Source: Dioszegia crocea (taxonomy: Eukaryota; Basidiomycota; Tremellomycetes; Tremellales; Bulleribasidiaceae). From it: 64,000 nt of DNA. Where the stretch lies: contig BCKK01000002.1 of NCBI GenBank assembly GCA_001600615.1, forward strand, positions 3,364,830 to 3,428,829. The letters run 5' to 3'. The stretch's first letter is position 1; each line of letters begins with the position of its first letter. This document shows positions 44,923-56,126 of the stretch, piece by piece. Below the pieces are notes generated by a model. That model made no database searches and had not been told where the DNA came from. It saw only the letters and a list, made by a program, of their open reading frames with translations. The translations under genes were made by a program, and so were the position numbers.

Positions 44923-45658
44923 GTGAGTCAGGCTTTGCAATGTCAGCCTTGTCGTATCGCAATAAGCTATTGCGAAGGATGCTGACATGCCAGAATCTTG
45001 AAGGTTCCATACATCATCACACCATATTTCGGTCCCATGTCGATATAGTCTTGAATGTATACCGCTTGCTGTGGTATGTCCGTGACTGACCTATCAGGCT
45101 ATCTTCAGTGTCCAGCAACAGTCTTATCAATCGGGGCGAGTTCAGCCTGCACCTGGAGTACCTCATAATTGCTGACATATCTCTTGGGGTGTGATGCCGC
45201 TCGTCTGATTTCTGACTGACTTGCTAGTTCCTACGTATCAGATTCCTGAGCTACTTTTTCTCAGTATCTTCTAAGCCAAGTGTAATGAGGGAAGTACAAA
45301 GAGCCCATGTGCCACTGCCTGACAGGGTAGCCCGCGGCGCGGGGGCGCTCTTGCGCTGGTCAGAGATCTCGCCTCTGTGGCCCTCAATCAGACGTGGATC
45401 CAGCATCTCAGCCTGTCTACCGCTGCACTACCTAGTTTCCAGTCCAGACAGTGAGAGATACACGTCGCCTTTGGCACAAGAAGTACAGTCGAGCTACGGG
45501 GGCCGACGGACACCGAACGGAACTCGGCTCTGACCGATTTACGTCATAGCTTGGGCCAGTCTTCGCAGGCACAGCTTGCTTTAGGTGAGGGATATCAATC
45601 TGGGATTGCTCAGTCCATAGCGTCTAATACTTATCACTCGCAATCAGATCACACCAAC
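44923..45658. other. 3' UTR intron with hairpin, then intergenic region
   Basis: The first 71 nt (44923-44993) look like an intron: GTGAGT donor directly after the stop codon, GCTGAC branch site at 44981, CAG acceptor. Inside it, ATGTCAGC (44940-44947) pairs with GCTGACAT (44981-44988) and CGCAATA (44958-44964) with TATTGCG (44968-44974). The rest is the upstream region of the HUA1-like gene. An ATG frame at 45285-45533 has no recognisable product. Confidence 0.5.
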
Positions 45659-47100
45659 ATGGGTCTAGCATCCAAGATGGCATCGTACGCCTCTCCGGCA
45701 AACCCTCCAGTGGGCAACCAGGGGCAGTCCCAGGGCTCCCAAAACCCCTTTACCGATTCCTCCGCCTCGACATCCACCTCCCATGCACCGCCTACTGGGC
45801 CTGATCACCTCGATCCTGCCATACCCGAAGAAGCCCCACCTGCATATACTCCGGCGGCTCCTCCAGGTGATTCACACCTCGCGGCAGGTCCATCGAGGAT
45901 GGACTTCTCAGGCCCGCCACCCATGTCACAACACGCACCGCCTCCGCCTCGCCATCAGGCGCAACAGCTAGAGAGTCAAATCACCGGTGTCGGGGTAGGA
46001 TATGGTCCAAGGCGGGATCAGGGGAGCGGCTTGGGAGGAGGAGGATTTGCATCGCCATCAGGTCCACCGACAATGCCCCCTCGACACCCCAGTGAACAGA
46101 AGTTCCCCTCGTCCCCTTCTGGACCACCACATCAGCAGGCGGGAGGTTCGAGTAGCCAAGCTCAGGATAGGACGCCGACACAGGTGCCTACTCCCGGAAG
46201 ACCGTTATTGCGGAACGGTCAATTGCTGGTGTATCCGAAAGGATTCATGTGTCATAAGTGTGAGTTTGGGTCCCTGGTGACATCCATTTGCGCGGTGACA
46301 TATCGCGGAGCTGTAATATCATGCTAGTAGCGCTAATGAGCTATGGAAGATCTTTCAACTCATGTGCTTGGAAAGTGACTGAATTAAATAGGTGGAAATA
46401 CCGGATATAAGAACAATGACCCAAGTAACCCACACGACACAGTAAGTTTGCCACATTGTACGTTGAGAGCTGTGTACTCGTCTACTCTGGCTTGTGCGTG
46501 AACACCCTCCGAACTTCGAGTCCATATTGAGGGATATCATTGCCTCGGCTGTGCCTTTTGATACCACGCTAACGTATCAGGACTGGCGCAAATACGGCAA
46601 ACCATTCACCGGCGCCCTCGCTCATTCCTACACACTCGCTCCCAACTCCTCATACAACCCCTCCACCCAATCCGCCCAAAATTTCCAACAGCCCCTCCCT
46701 CTGATCGGTCACGCGCCAAATCAAGCACCTTGGCACCCCCAGGGACACGGCGTATGGGATCATCCTGGAAACGGACACAGACCACCGCCGCCACCGATGC
46801 ATCAGCAAGGCTCATACGGTCCTGGACCTGGGCAAGGGATGATGCACGCACCTCCACCACCGCCGATCATTATGAGTGGAGGCGGGTACATGCCTGCGAA
46901 TGCGTTGGTCGTGAAACCTGGAGATCCTAGATTAGGCGGGCAGTGAGTTGCGCCGTCAGAGTCCGACTGTTGGCAAACGGACTGATCGCTGACTTATCAG
47001 GCCGTGCTATAGATGTGGTGGACGTGGACGAGAACTTGACTTCCTCGGCTTTGACTCTGGGAAATGCTGGCAGTGCAGAGGGGTTGGCAGGGTGTTTTGA
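45659..47100 (+). CDS. HUA1-like zinc-finger protein
   Basis: Four exons (45659-46259, 46392-46441, 46581-46942, 47001-47100) join in phase to 370 residues. The start is the first ATG in frame (MGLASKMASYASPANPP); the frame is open further upstream without an ATG. The N-terminal half is proline-rich, with an NPF (QNPFTD) and a PPAY motif (APPAYTP) that could recruit a Rsp5-type ubiquitin ligase. The conserved core reads RPLLRNGQLLVYPKGFMCHK, C-x2-C, GNTGYKNNDPSNP, then WRKYGKPFTGALAHSY. The end has PGDPRLGGQPCYRCGG and CWQCRGVGRVF, two CxxCxGxG motifs as in type I J-protein fingers. This is the plan of yeast Hua1, a cytoplasmic protein of unclear function linked to actin/endocytosis. The second half of the first zinc ribbon reads HDTD where the family usually has two cysteines. 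Confidence 0.85.
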
Positions 47101-47274
47101 TCCGCGGTCTGGTTTACCGAGCTCGGGGAATCTCACGGAGGGAATGAGATGATTGTACAAGTCTGTCGCTGATGCGTGAGCTCTGGCAGAGTGTATGGAG
47201 TATAGTCTGATGTGATCATTGGATAAATCGAGCCATCATCAGCACGATCTTGATTATGCCCTGCATCACGAACC
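47101..47274. other. Convergent intergenic region
   Basis: This 174-bp gap lies between the HUA1-like and glucanase 3' ends. Nothing further is seen. Confidence 0.5.
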
Positions 47275-48465
47275 CTAATGAATCCATATATTCTCTATGA
47301 AGATCACAAATCCCGCCATTCGCATTCCAAGCGCCATCCAGCTCTGCGACGCTTGAGTGCTCCTTCGCTCCCGAACTCCACTCTCCCATCTCGGTCGCGC
47401 GGCTCCGCCACTCGTGTCCGTCCCTAAAGCTCCAGCAAGAGTTCCATTCGATCCAGCGTACTGCACGCCCAGAGCACTCAACGCGCCTGTTCTCGTTGGC
47501 TTCCCCAACGGATCTAGAAGGGTGGCCTCCTCGACTACTCCTTGCTTCATGAATCAGCTGAATGTGCCATATGAGACGAATAAGATAACTGACCAGATCG
47601 TACATTGCTCCGAACCAGAAATACCGTTCGATCCAATCTACCCCGTCCATCCATAGATTCGTAACATCCATGAAGCGCTGAATCTGAGAGTAGGGTGGTT
47701 GTGTACCTATCAGGGTGCCAGTGGAGGAGAATGTAAAGTTTGTTGGGGCGTATTCTGCAAGCGTGAGTTAGGGCCTATTGCTGGACCGAGTGGGCATATC
47801 AACGCACCTGTGACCCAGATGGGTCGGTCATAGGCGGCACGATAATCCTTGATGTGGTTCATGAATCTTCCAACATCGACATCGTACTGCAAAGTCAGCC
47901 ATACCCGGTACGACGTAGCAGCTCCACTTACCCAATGAACCGTCATAAAGTCCGGATCGCAACCACCCGCACAAGCAGCCCACCACTCCCCAAGCCACTT
48001 CGTACCCTGCTCTCCATTTGTGACGGCTGGACTCCCAATCCTGTACCCTTGCCTCTTGAGCGGCTGCAACACCCTCTTCCAGACTTCCGCCGCATCCTTA
48101 GGTGAACAATTCGCCTGCGCCGCCAAATCCGGCTCGTTGAACCCCAGTATCACCTTGTCACGCGTCAGGTTTCGTCCGTCCCAATTCCTCGAAAGGGCAG
48201 CAAGGAAAGGATCGACGTACGCTGGCGTACAGCCCCATAGCATGGGTATGAATGGGAATGGGTTGGGGTTGGGCTGGTTATTGATGCGTTCGATGGGCAG
48301 TGGAGTTGGGCCCCAATTGTAGTATGATGAGATCCTGGAGGTGGGATGTGTGAAGCCTGCTAGAGGTACCCAGTTGGCGTTGGGCCATGCGAGGCCCCGT
48401 TTCGAAGTGGTATCATAGGCGTAAGCTAGAGTGAGCGTCGTGAGGGCGACGAAGGGCAGACGCAT
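47275..48465 (-). CDS. Secreted GH128 glucanase-like protein
   Basis: Minus-strand gene with about five exons starting at ATG 48465. Residues 1-16 (MRLPFVALTTLTLAYA) form a signal peptide. The body is a glycosyl hydrolase catalytic core of PF11790/GH128 type: WPNANWVPLAGF, YYNWGPTPLP, FIPMLWG, then VILGFNEPDLAAQANCSP with the acid/base glutamate in NEPD. Later motifs are FMTVHWVSGA and IWVTEYAPTNF with the likely nucleophile glutamate, whose codon is split by an intron. FWFGAMYDL and LLDPLGKPTRTGALSALGVQ follow near the end. GH128 enzymes cut beta-1,3-glucan. After the catalytic domain there is a Gly/Ser/Thr-rich linker and a weakly hydrophobic end (ALGMRMAGFVIFIENIW), compatible with a GPI-attachment signal, though not a clear one. 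A role in wall remodelling is inferred. Confidence 0.88.
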
Positions 48466-48775
48466 CTAGCGTGAGTTTTCCAGTCAATTTTTGGCTGCAG
48501 CGGTAAAGTGGGAAAAGCAACCAGTCGGAAAGACGGAAGTAATCAGCCCTCCTCCCACCCAAGGGCTCCAGCTTGTCCATCATAGTGGTGGCTTGGGTGT
48601 GTATGATGCGTGTTTGAGCATCAAAAGGCGTCTTCTTTGGCTGAGGAGGTCAGCGTTACGTAACTTCTCTGTCCGGTTTCAGAACCGGAATTCTGAAACG
48701 CGTTCCGGACGCGTCCGTTTTGTTGTCGCGAGGCCACCCATTTCATCGCTCTATTCATCAGCAAAAGAGACCACA
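48466..48775. promoter_or_regulatory. Divergent promoter, GH128 glucanase / myosin light chain
   Basis: This 310-bp region carries a dense palindrome block at 48673-48717. TTTCAGAA...TTCTGAAA has 8-bp arms and a 6-nt spacer. CCGGTT-TCAG-AACCGG overlaps it. The 12-bp perfect palindrome CGGACGCGTCCG follows. Two ACGCGT boxes (48698-48703 and 48709-48714) fall inside. The block is 59-103 bp before the light-chain ATG. Confidence 0.6.
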
Positions 48776-49814
48776 ATGAACCTGGTGAGCCTGAGGATGT
48801 GCTGTAGATGGGAGGTCGAACCTCTTGGCTGACATATGGCAGGCGAAACAATCAGCTCTGGGTCAGGGTTTCCCCTCAAGCTTGAAATCGAGCGGCGGGC
48901 ATGCGCCGAGAGAAGCGAGCGGCGGGGCTTATACGATGTTTGATCCTCAGCAGGTTAAGCAATTCAAGGAGGCATTCGCGATGATTGATCAGGATGGGGA
49001 CGGGAGGGTGACGGAGGAGGATTTGAAGACTATGTTGAGCAGCTTAGGTGAGTCTCTTGCTTCTGAGAGGTGCTCGCTGGTGTCGGCCGTGAGGTCAGGT
49101 CAGACTTGCAGGATGGGCATACATGGGTTCAGGGCAGAGCGCGTGTGAGAGACAAGTCTTACGAGGGGATAGACTGAGCAGATGATAAGGATGGGTCGAG
49201 GTGCGAGAAGAATGGTTGTTGTCCAGGATTATGTCTACGTCGTTGATACCCTTCGCTAACAATGACAAGGTCAAACACCAACGGCCACACTCCTATCTAC
49301 ACTCCTAACCGACCCGTCAGGCCATCGCACGTCTTCAATCAACTTTACCCAGTTCCTGTCGATGATGGGCCGGCATCTGCTCGCCTTGGACGCAGAGAGC
49401 GATCTACTGGAGGCATTCGCGAGCTTTGATGAGGGCGATAAAGGTTGGGTAAAGGTAGATGAAGTCAGGAAGGCGCTAGGGGAGATGGGAGATCGGATGG
49501 ACGAGCGTGAGGTGAGTGTCAGCTCTTGGTAGACCAGAAGACAAGGCTTGGCGAATGAGCGTAGTGAACATGATTTCGAATTGGGGAAGGGCGGGGATAT
49601 CGGAACTATGCGGGTGATCCTGGCAACGAGCGCCTCTGTGCTATTGTGGAGGTCCGGACGCCCCTATCCAGAGTATGCGCTGATTCTCCAGATCGACCGT
49701 CTCTTCTCGGGACCATTCACAGATCGACAAGGTCGATTCAATTACTCTGAATGGGCCAAAGTCCTGCGCGTCAATGACGGCGAGGAAGAGCGAGATGACA
49801 AGTTGAAGATGTAG
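48776..49814 (+). CDS. Myosin II regulatory light chain (EF-hand protein)
   Basis: Four exons (48776-48784, 48843-49047, 49270-49511, 49692-49814) join to 192 residues. The first exon holds only MNL. The N-terminal extension is serine-rich (SSLKSSGGHAPREASGGAYT), followed by FDPQQVKQFKEAFAMIDQDG. The first EF-hand loop, DQDGDGRVTEED, has all calcium/magnesium ligands. The later hands are degenerate (FDEGDKGWVKVDE, SGPFTDRQGRFNYSEW). One working loop in the first hand plus a serine-rich extension is the pattern of regulatory light chains (Rlc1/MLC2) rather than calmodulin or Cdc4-type essential chains. It should bind the IQ neck of type II myosin at the cytokinetic ring. Introns 2 and 3 are 222 and 180 nt, much longer than typical here. 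Confidence 0.82.
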
Positions 49815-49889
49815 CGCCGTGGACTCAATGACCGTTGTTGTACTATGCACCTATAAGCCCTTCTACGATCTACCTTACTCTACACTAAT

Positions 49890-52800
49890 CTACAAAAAGT
49901 CCTCGTCCAACCAAGCAGATACAGCCTTCCTCGCGCTCTCAACTTTCCATCTCCAGACTCCAACTACACTCTCCCCAGCACTCTCATCGTCCCAAACCTT
50001 CCCCAGACCCTTGTCATATGCCTGAGCCACCTCCCTTGCCCTCACTGCCAATGCACCTTGCTCGCCTCCTGACGCCTGCACCTTCTCCTTCATTGCCTGA
50101 AGAATCGGCCAACCCGGTACTTTAGAGGAAACCAAATACTCCGCCAATTCTTCCCCTCCATTCCACTCCCCTCGAGCCAAATACGCTGTTTCGATCTCTC
50201 CATCGACTTCCCCACCCCTGGTCAAAAGGGCACCCAAGAAGGCCGGGCGAAGTAAGGCAATTCGTCTCTCTGCCCCGTTCGACAGGCCTAATCCTGCAGT
50301 ACCGTCCCATCCCCAAGAATAGTACGATGCAAGCATGTCCATCTCCCTCAGCTTCTCCGCATCGCCGCCCTTCCCATTCGGAATCAATCCCATGTAGACA
50401 CCCAGCACCAGTGGTTTATCCAGCGTCACACATTCGAGCAAGACGGTACGGATGAATCGCTCATATCCCGTTTCGCCGCCCATCAAACCTGCCAAGACCG
50501 AATGATAAGAGATAGGGGAGTGCTGACGGATCAATTCAAGGGCTTCGTCGGAGGGGATGGTAGGGGGAGCTGCAGGGGAGAGTAGATCGTAGTGAAGGTC
50601 GAAACCCGTGACACCGCCGGCCCGGATGAAGATTGATCGGTTTCCCTTGGGATCGGAATTATAATCCTGATGTCCTGCTCGGCGCTTAACGTGGATGGTG
50701 CGCGTTCGGACGAGAGCTGCACGATGTATGGGGTCGGTGAATGTGTAGGTGATGGGCCAGTATCGCGGAGAATCAACCTCGATCGAGACAAGACTCTCGA
50801 ATGGAGCGATGAGGGTGGGTGAAATTAGGTTTTGGCTTCGAATCGTTTTCCCCTCTTGGAGCTTCACCTTGATAGGTAGATAGACCGTCTCGCCCGTATC
50901 GACATCCCTAGCCATCAGGCATCTCGGCTCCGCCGCCAATGCCCATAGATGCCGGAACGCCTGAGGGTACGCCCGGTTGTCATCGGGAGTGTGCATGAAG
51001 CGGGGGAAGAAGGCGATGCTCATAGCTGCAATCGCGAGGTTGCTCGTTCCGAGTGTGAACTGACCCTTGCCGAGGAAGAGGAGACCGACCGCCATGTGCA
51101 TAGCCATGTGGGTGCCGTATGTCACGCCGACACCCTCTTGGCCGTGGGAGATTCGGAGTCGACGCAGGACCTGCAACTCGCCAGTGCCTGACATGACGCA
51201 GCAGATCGCGATGGAGACGATGTTGAGCCCCTGTCGCGCTGCCGATCGCCTTATCTTCCCTTCGTACGCCATACTACCCGATCCCGCCGATCGATACAGG
51301 ACGTGATAAAGCAGCATCAGGTTATTATGCGCCATCTCCGATGCTGTCCCGGCGAACTTTAGCCCGATAGCTAGGCAAGCTCCAGCAATGATGTTGATGT
51401 ATGCTAGATCCGTAGCGAGTTCGAGACCGCCGACGAATTTATGGCCCTTGACCTGGGTGAGGATGAAGGGGGGTAGTTGATCCTCTATCCAGGTCAAAGC
51501 AGGGGTTATAGAGTCCCACATGATGAGACCCCGAGCGAATGTGCGAAGGAGGAGTAGATCGGGACGGATGAGATCAAGAGCAAGTGCCGTTGAGGGGATT
51601 TCCAGGATATCGCGGATATCCGTCCGGTTGGATTTTAAATACATCAACCCTAAAGCAAGAGTTGCGCCTGCACCGGTGATGGTGGTGTCGATCGGAATGA
51701 GTCCCTTGCGAAGGTCTGGACCATCTCCATGTATACACCGCCTCAGCCTCCCCAGCATCCGCCGGTCCACCTCCGAGGCCGCCTGTCCGCCCCGGGCGAG
51801 CGTGATGAGCCCAAATGCTGCGGCAGCAGAGAAAGAATAGGCTTCTTGATAATCGCTGAAGTTATCTATTCCCGCCATCTCCTTTCGGCCAACTTCGGAA
51901 AGTGTGACTTCGGCCATACGGAGATTCTTGCTACCGGCGTAGACAAGACCTAGACCGACTAGGGCTGAGGATTGGACAATTGGAGAGGCATTTAATGCCA
52001 TGGAGCCGAGGGGGAGTAGGGCGTGGGTGTGTAGACTGAGAGTCTTTGTAATGAGGATATCCTCGCTACCGGCGTACGAGCTCGCGAGGCCGAGGAGGAG
52101 ACCGACGGAGGTGAAGTCATGCCGAGCTTCCATGTATGGGAAAGCATGGTATGTCTTTAATTTCCGGAGATGGCCAGTGAGACCCAGTCCGAGGAGGAAG
52201 CCGCCATGTTCGGGATTCAGGGGTGTTGGCTTATTGAGTACGATCCAGGCACTATCAATGCCCTTACAATCAGAGGATATTGATAGACCGGCCGAAACGC
52301 CATTGTGGAAACATGGCCAATCAACGTGTTCGCCATGGATCTGGGCCTTGAGGAGGGTGTTGGAGGGACTAAGCTTGACTGATAACTCGATAAGGGGTAC
52401 TTCCCAAATATCCGTTATTGCCGTGTTTCGCGTCCCGTATTCGAATATGCCCTGACCGACAAGCACAGCCAGTGTTCGCTGAGCAATGGTATTCACCATC
52501 GCTTGCTGGTATTGCGCAATCTCGGCATCCGAGGCGGCTTTCGTTTCGAGGTTGATAGACCGGATACGGCTTGCCTGCATGATTCGCTCGACTTCACGCA
52601 GACGTCTGTCGGCGCCAAAGCGGACGTGAGGTAGGCCGAGGGGCTCGGACCGTTTGATGGTGCCTCGCATGAGATCACCGACTGATGGCATGCTTTCAGT
52701 TGTCTATCGTCAGCTCTGGCCTCTTTCCGTACTCACATCTTGTTCGGGCTGATGTGCCAAGTCCTGTCCGCCCCGCCTTTGCATTTCCAGATCTAGCCGC

Positions 52801-55800
52801 CCAATCAACTCATATACGCCACTCGATGCATTCGGCCTGGGCACCATCTGGCAAGACTTCATAGTCTCGAGGATGGGCAGCGCTATACACGCGGGTCGAT
52901 CCGCAATCCACTCAACTCCGAGTTGGCGGTCAACCATAAGTTGGGCCGCAGCATATGCGCGATTGATTGCATCAGTTGGGGTCTGTCGGGCGCGTTCCGG
53001 AAGACCAATAAGATTGAACAGGTCGCAGATTAGTTGTGTTTGTGCGCAGGGTTTGGGAGTGCCAAATTCGGATGCGTGGTTGAAGAAGGTGGATGGGGTA
53101 GGGAATGGCTTTGTGGGGCGGTACAGCCGCCGAGTAAGGTATGAAATTATATCTGGGGGTTGTTGATATACGTCGAGTATGGAGCTACCAACAGTATAGC
53201 CTATTAATCAGCGCCTACCAGTGAAGGATGAACTCACGCTTGGGACCAGGCTTTAAATTCGGGCAAGGAGCGATTCTCATCCAGTAATCCCACCAGTCCA
53301 GCCTTCCAATAGCCGCGGATATGTCAAGGATGACCCTAGCGACGCTGTTCAGGTATGGCCGAGTATTCAGACCCAATCGACAATCCTGACCAACGAGATG
53401 TAAAGCCATAAGCGCTGGGGCGAGGAGCGAGGGGTCAAAAGTTGGCTCTGGCAGTGCCTCGGCCGGCGGGGACGTATGAGTATCGCCGGCCCGACGCTGA
53501 CATCTAGCTGCCAGTCGAGCGAGGAGCGGATCCGATGAAGTGAGGTTTTGGCGTATGGTCCGACTGATATTTGTCTGAGACAGTTCTGTACGACTCAGAC
53601 CGAAAGCCCTCCGCAGGGTCCGCGCTAAGGTCTCCCACTCCGTCTCCCCTCCAACCCCGGATGACGCCCAATCAGCAAGCATCTGCCTCTTGAGTGCGCA
53701 GAAAGCATCTGGGGGCCAAGCGTAGCTCAGCGCTTCCATGACTGCCCGCGCCGGCGCTGATTTAACAGTAAAATCTGCAGAGGCACGTAATGCCTCTCCG
53801 CTCTTCAGCAGCACGACAAACTCGCTCCCTTTGCCCATCTGAAGGCTGATGATCTCCGGCAAGGAAGAATCAGAAGACATCCGATCGTCCGTCTCCATCG
53901 TCATACGTAGGCTGGAAGCCAATTTATGGGCGACATCGTCCCCCTCTGCCCATGTTGGCAGGGCAAGGGGTATAGATTGATTGAATGAAGTGAGGATATG
54001 GAGGGTACCGTCAGGATTTAGATTTAGGGTGTCGAGAACGTCCGGCCGGGTAGAAATGAGGGGTATGGCGGATACGGAAGGGATGAGCGTCCGGGCGGAG
54101 ATCTGCCACCTGTCGCCAGCGGCGTGATGGGTTGCTTGGAATGTGTATAGTTGTCGAAGAGCTGATGAGAGGATGTGGATGACGACGGAAGATGGGGACA
54201 GATTATCAGAGAGGAATATCGATAGATCACTGGGATCTAGCCCGCTAAGTACCATCAGTACTCTGCCATACACCACTTATGGGAGTGCTTACTCTGGCAG
54301 TGTCCACGCCCATATCCTATCTAAGACCACATCACTTCGTTGCGCCTCTTCTCGCTCGACTCCCATCAACATGGTCGTATCCCTCCACTCTGCATCATCT
54401 GCATGATGTATATGCCGCACCGCCCGGCCCGCCGTATCTAGATCATCACGCATAATGGCGCTAGCTCCTGATTCTCTCCGCTTCTCTTCAGTCCGAGTGA
54501 CCATTTTGCTCATCCCAGCCGACGGGACGGGCATGGATGGGATATCAAGGGTACGCTGTAGCTCCCCCGGACCGGTTGCCTCAAGTGCTCGAGATACCCG
54601 AGGTGCGCGCCGCTGGGCACGATCAAGCGGATCCGCCATACCTGATACACGGCGGTCGGCGCCGAATGCTGAAGATGGGTTACGCCGGAGTGATGGTCGA
54701 GGTCGACCGGCCGGAGGTGGCGCGGCTGTGGGGACTGGAACGGGCTGGGGTTGGGGTTCGGGCGCGAGGATATCTGATGGTCGCATTGTCCGGGGTGTAA
54801 GACCCAGACCCGGAGATTCCGGCTCGAGGGGTGTAGGGGGAACAGGAACTGTAACTCGTCGTGTAAAAATGATTTGGTTGGATGTCCGACTATGAAGGAT
54901 CACAAGTGGAGGATGATCACCTTGAGCAGAGTAGAGCACACTACGATCTGAATCGATATCGTCTGCGTATGCCAGCCTGTGCTCATCCCCATCTAACACC
55001 ACTGTTCCCTCCACTACCGCCTTGAATTCCTCAAGGGGGTCCATAAGGATAGCCAGCTTTGGCTGAGATGATCGATCAACATCCATCTCCCGCTCGTCGA
55101 ATTGCTCCAGGGCAGATTTGCGCCTGTCCCTATCGCTCGGCCGAGCGTTCCCTGAGCCCTGCAGGACGCTCTCGTTCCGTGCCATCCTTCTCTTCTCCCA
55201 TCGGTCCAGAATCCTCTGCACCATCACACCTCCATCCAGACCCGGTAAGGCCCAAGCCTTATCGACAATATATGGGAGTTGGACACTGATATCCTCGCCT
55301 GAAGGGGAATAGACGTGGGCGCGAGTCTGAAGAAAGACGACGAGTGATGGTGCGGATGAAGATTGTCGAGAGGTGGAGAAGGTAGTGGAGGATGAAGCGG
55401 ATGTGGAAGGTCCACCCCATTTGGCAGTGTGGGAAGTTTGGAATGGGCCAAATGTATCCAATAATCGAACTTCCACCCCTTTCCCTTTCGAACCCGCCGT
55501 TGTCGTCGTAGGAAAATGCGCAAAGAGCGCAAACGCGATATCCTCTCCATCTTGATCAAAGGTGTATTGCCGGTGAAGCAGGATACCCTTGCTCCATATC
55601 AATCTGCGACCAGACCAGACTAGCTCGTCCCCGTCATTCCCAACATTCCGACCTCGAGAGGGTTCGCCAGGGATAAGCTCGGCGTGTCGTGCGACAAAGC
55701 TTGAGGTGGCTTTGGCTTGGTGATCGAGTATGAGGGATCCGGGTGTGGAGGATGGCCCGACCAGGGTCGCAATCAGCATGGCGATGCGAGAGAAGGTGAT

Positions 55801-55869
55801 TGTGATGTATGATTGTCGGATGAGGAATGAGTTGGAAACCCAGAGTTTGGCTTGACGCGCCTGATTCAT
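49890..55869 (-). CDS. APC1: Anaphase-promoting complex subunit APC1
   Basis: Large minus-strand gene with at least four coding blocks. ATG 55869 (MNQARQAKLWVSNSFL) is the first in frame; ATG 55779 (MLIATLVGPSSTPGSL) is an alternative closer to usual APC1 starts. The N-terminal beta-propeller-like part includes LVWSGRRLIWSKGILLHRQY and VQLPYIVDKAWALPG. The middle is variable, with PRVSRALEATGPGELQRTLD. The C-terminal half has GADRRLREVERIMQAS and the proteasome/cyclosome repeats, e.g. GLLLGLASSYAGSEDILITK and SSALVGLGLVYAGSKNLRMA. It ends in SARKAVSAWLDEDFL. APC1 is the scaffold of the ubiquitin ligase that triggers anaphase. About 1900 residues is normal for fungal APC1. Some exon joins around 52700 and 53200 are approximate. 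Confidence 0.92.
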
Positions 55870-56126
55870 TTGGCCTAATTATAATCGGGCTGAGGGAGCC
55901 ATACCCGTGCTCTACTTTGAACGGCTAGCCGTCTGCCAGCTTCAGGTGAGCTTGGAGGTATACCAGCAGTCGAGAGAAGAATGCAAAGCTCAAACAGCCT
56001 CTGCATACCCATATCTATAAGATAGAACCAAAATGAAGAACGAAAGTCAAGAACTAAGAAAGGGTGTGCTAGATACAACAGACTCTACCCGAAACCCCTC
56101 GCCAACCTCTACTACCCACTCGCCAT
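55870..56126. other. Short intergenic region, APC1 5' / RNR1 3'
   Basis: This 257-bp gap must contain the APC1 promoter and the RNR1 3' end. Nothing further is recognised. Confidence 0.45.

Noticed and set aside
45400..45440. Minus-strand sequence matching a tRNA A-box (TAGTGCAGCGG)
   Set aside because: No B-box (GTTCGANTC) and no cloverleaf stems are found at the right distance.
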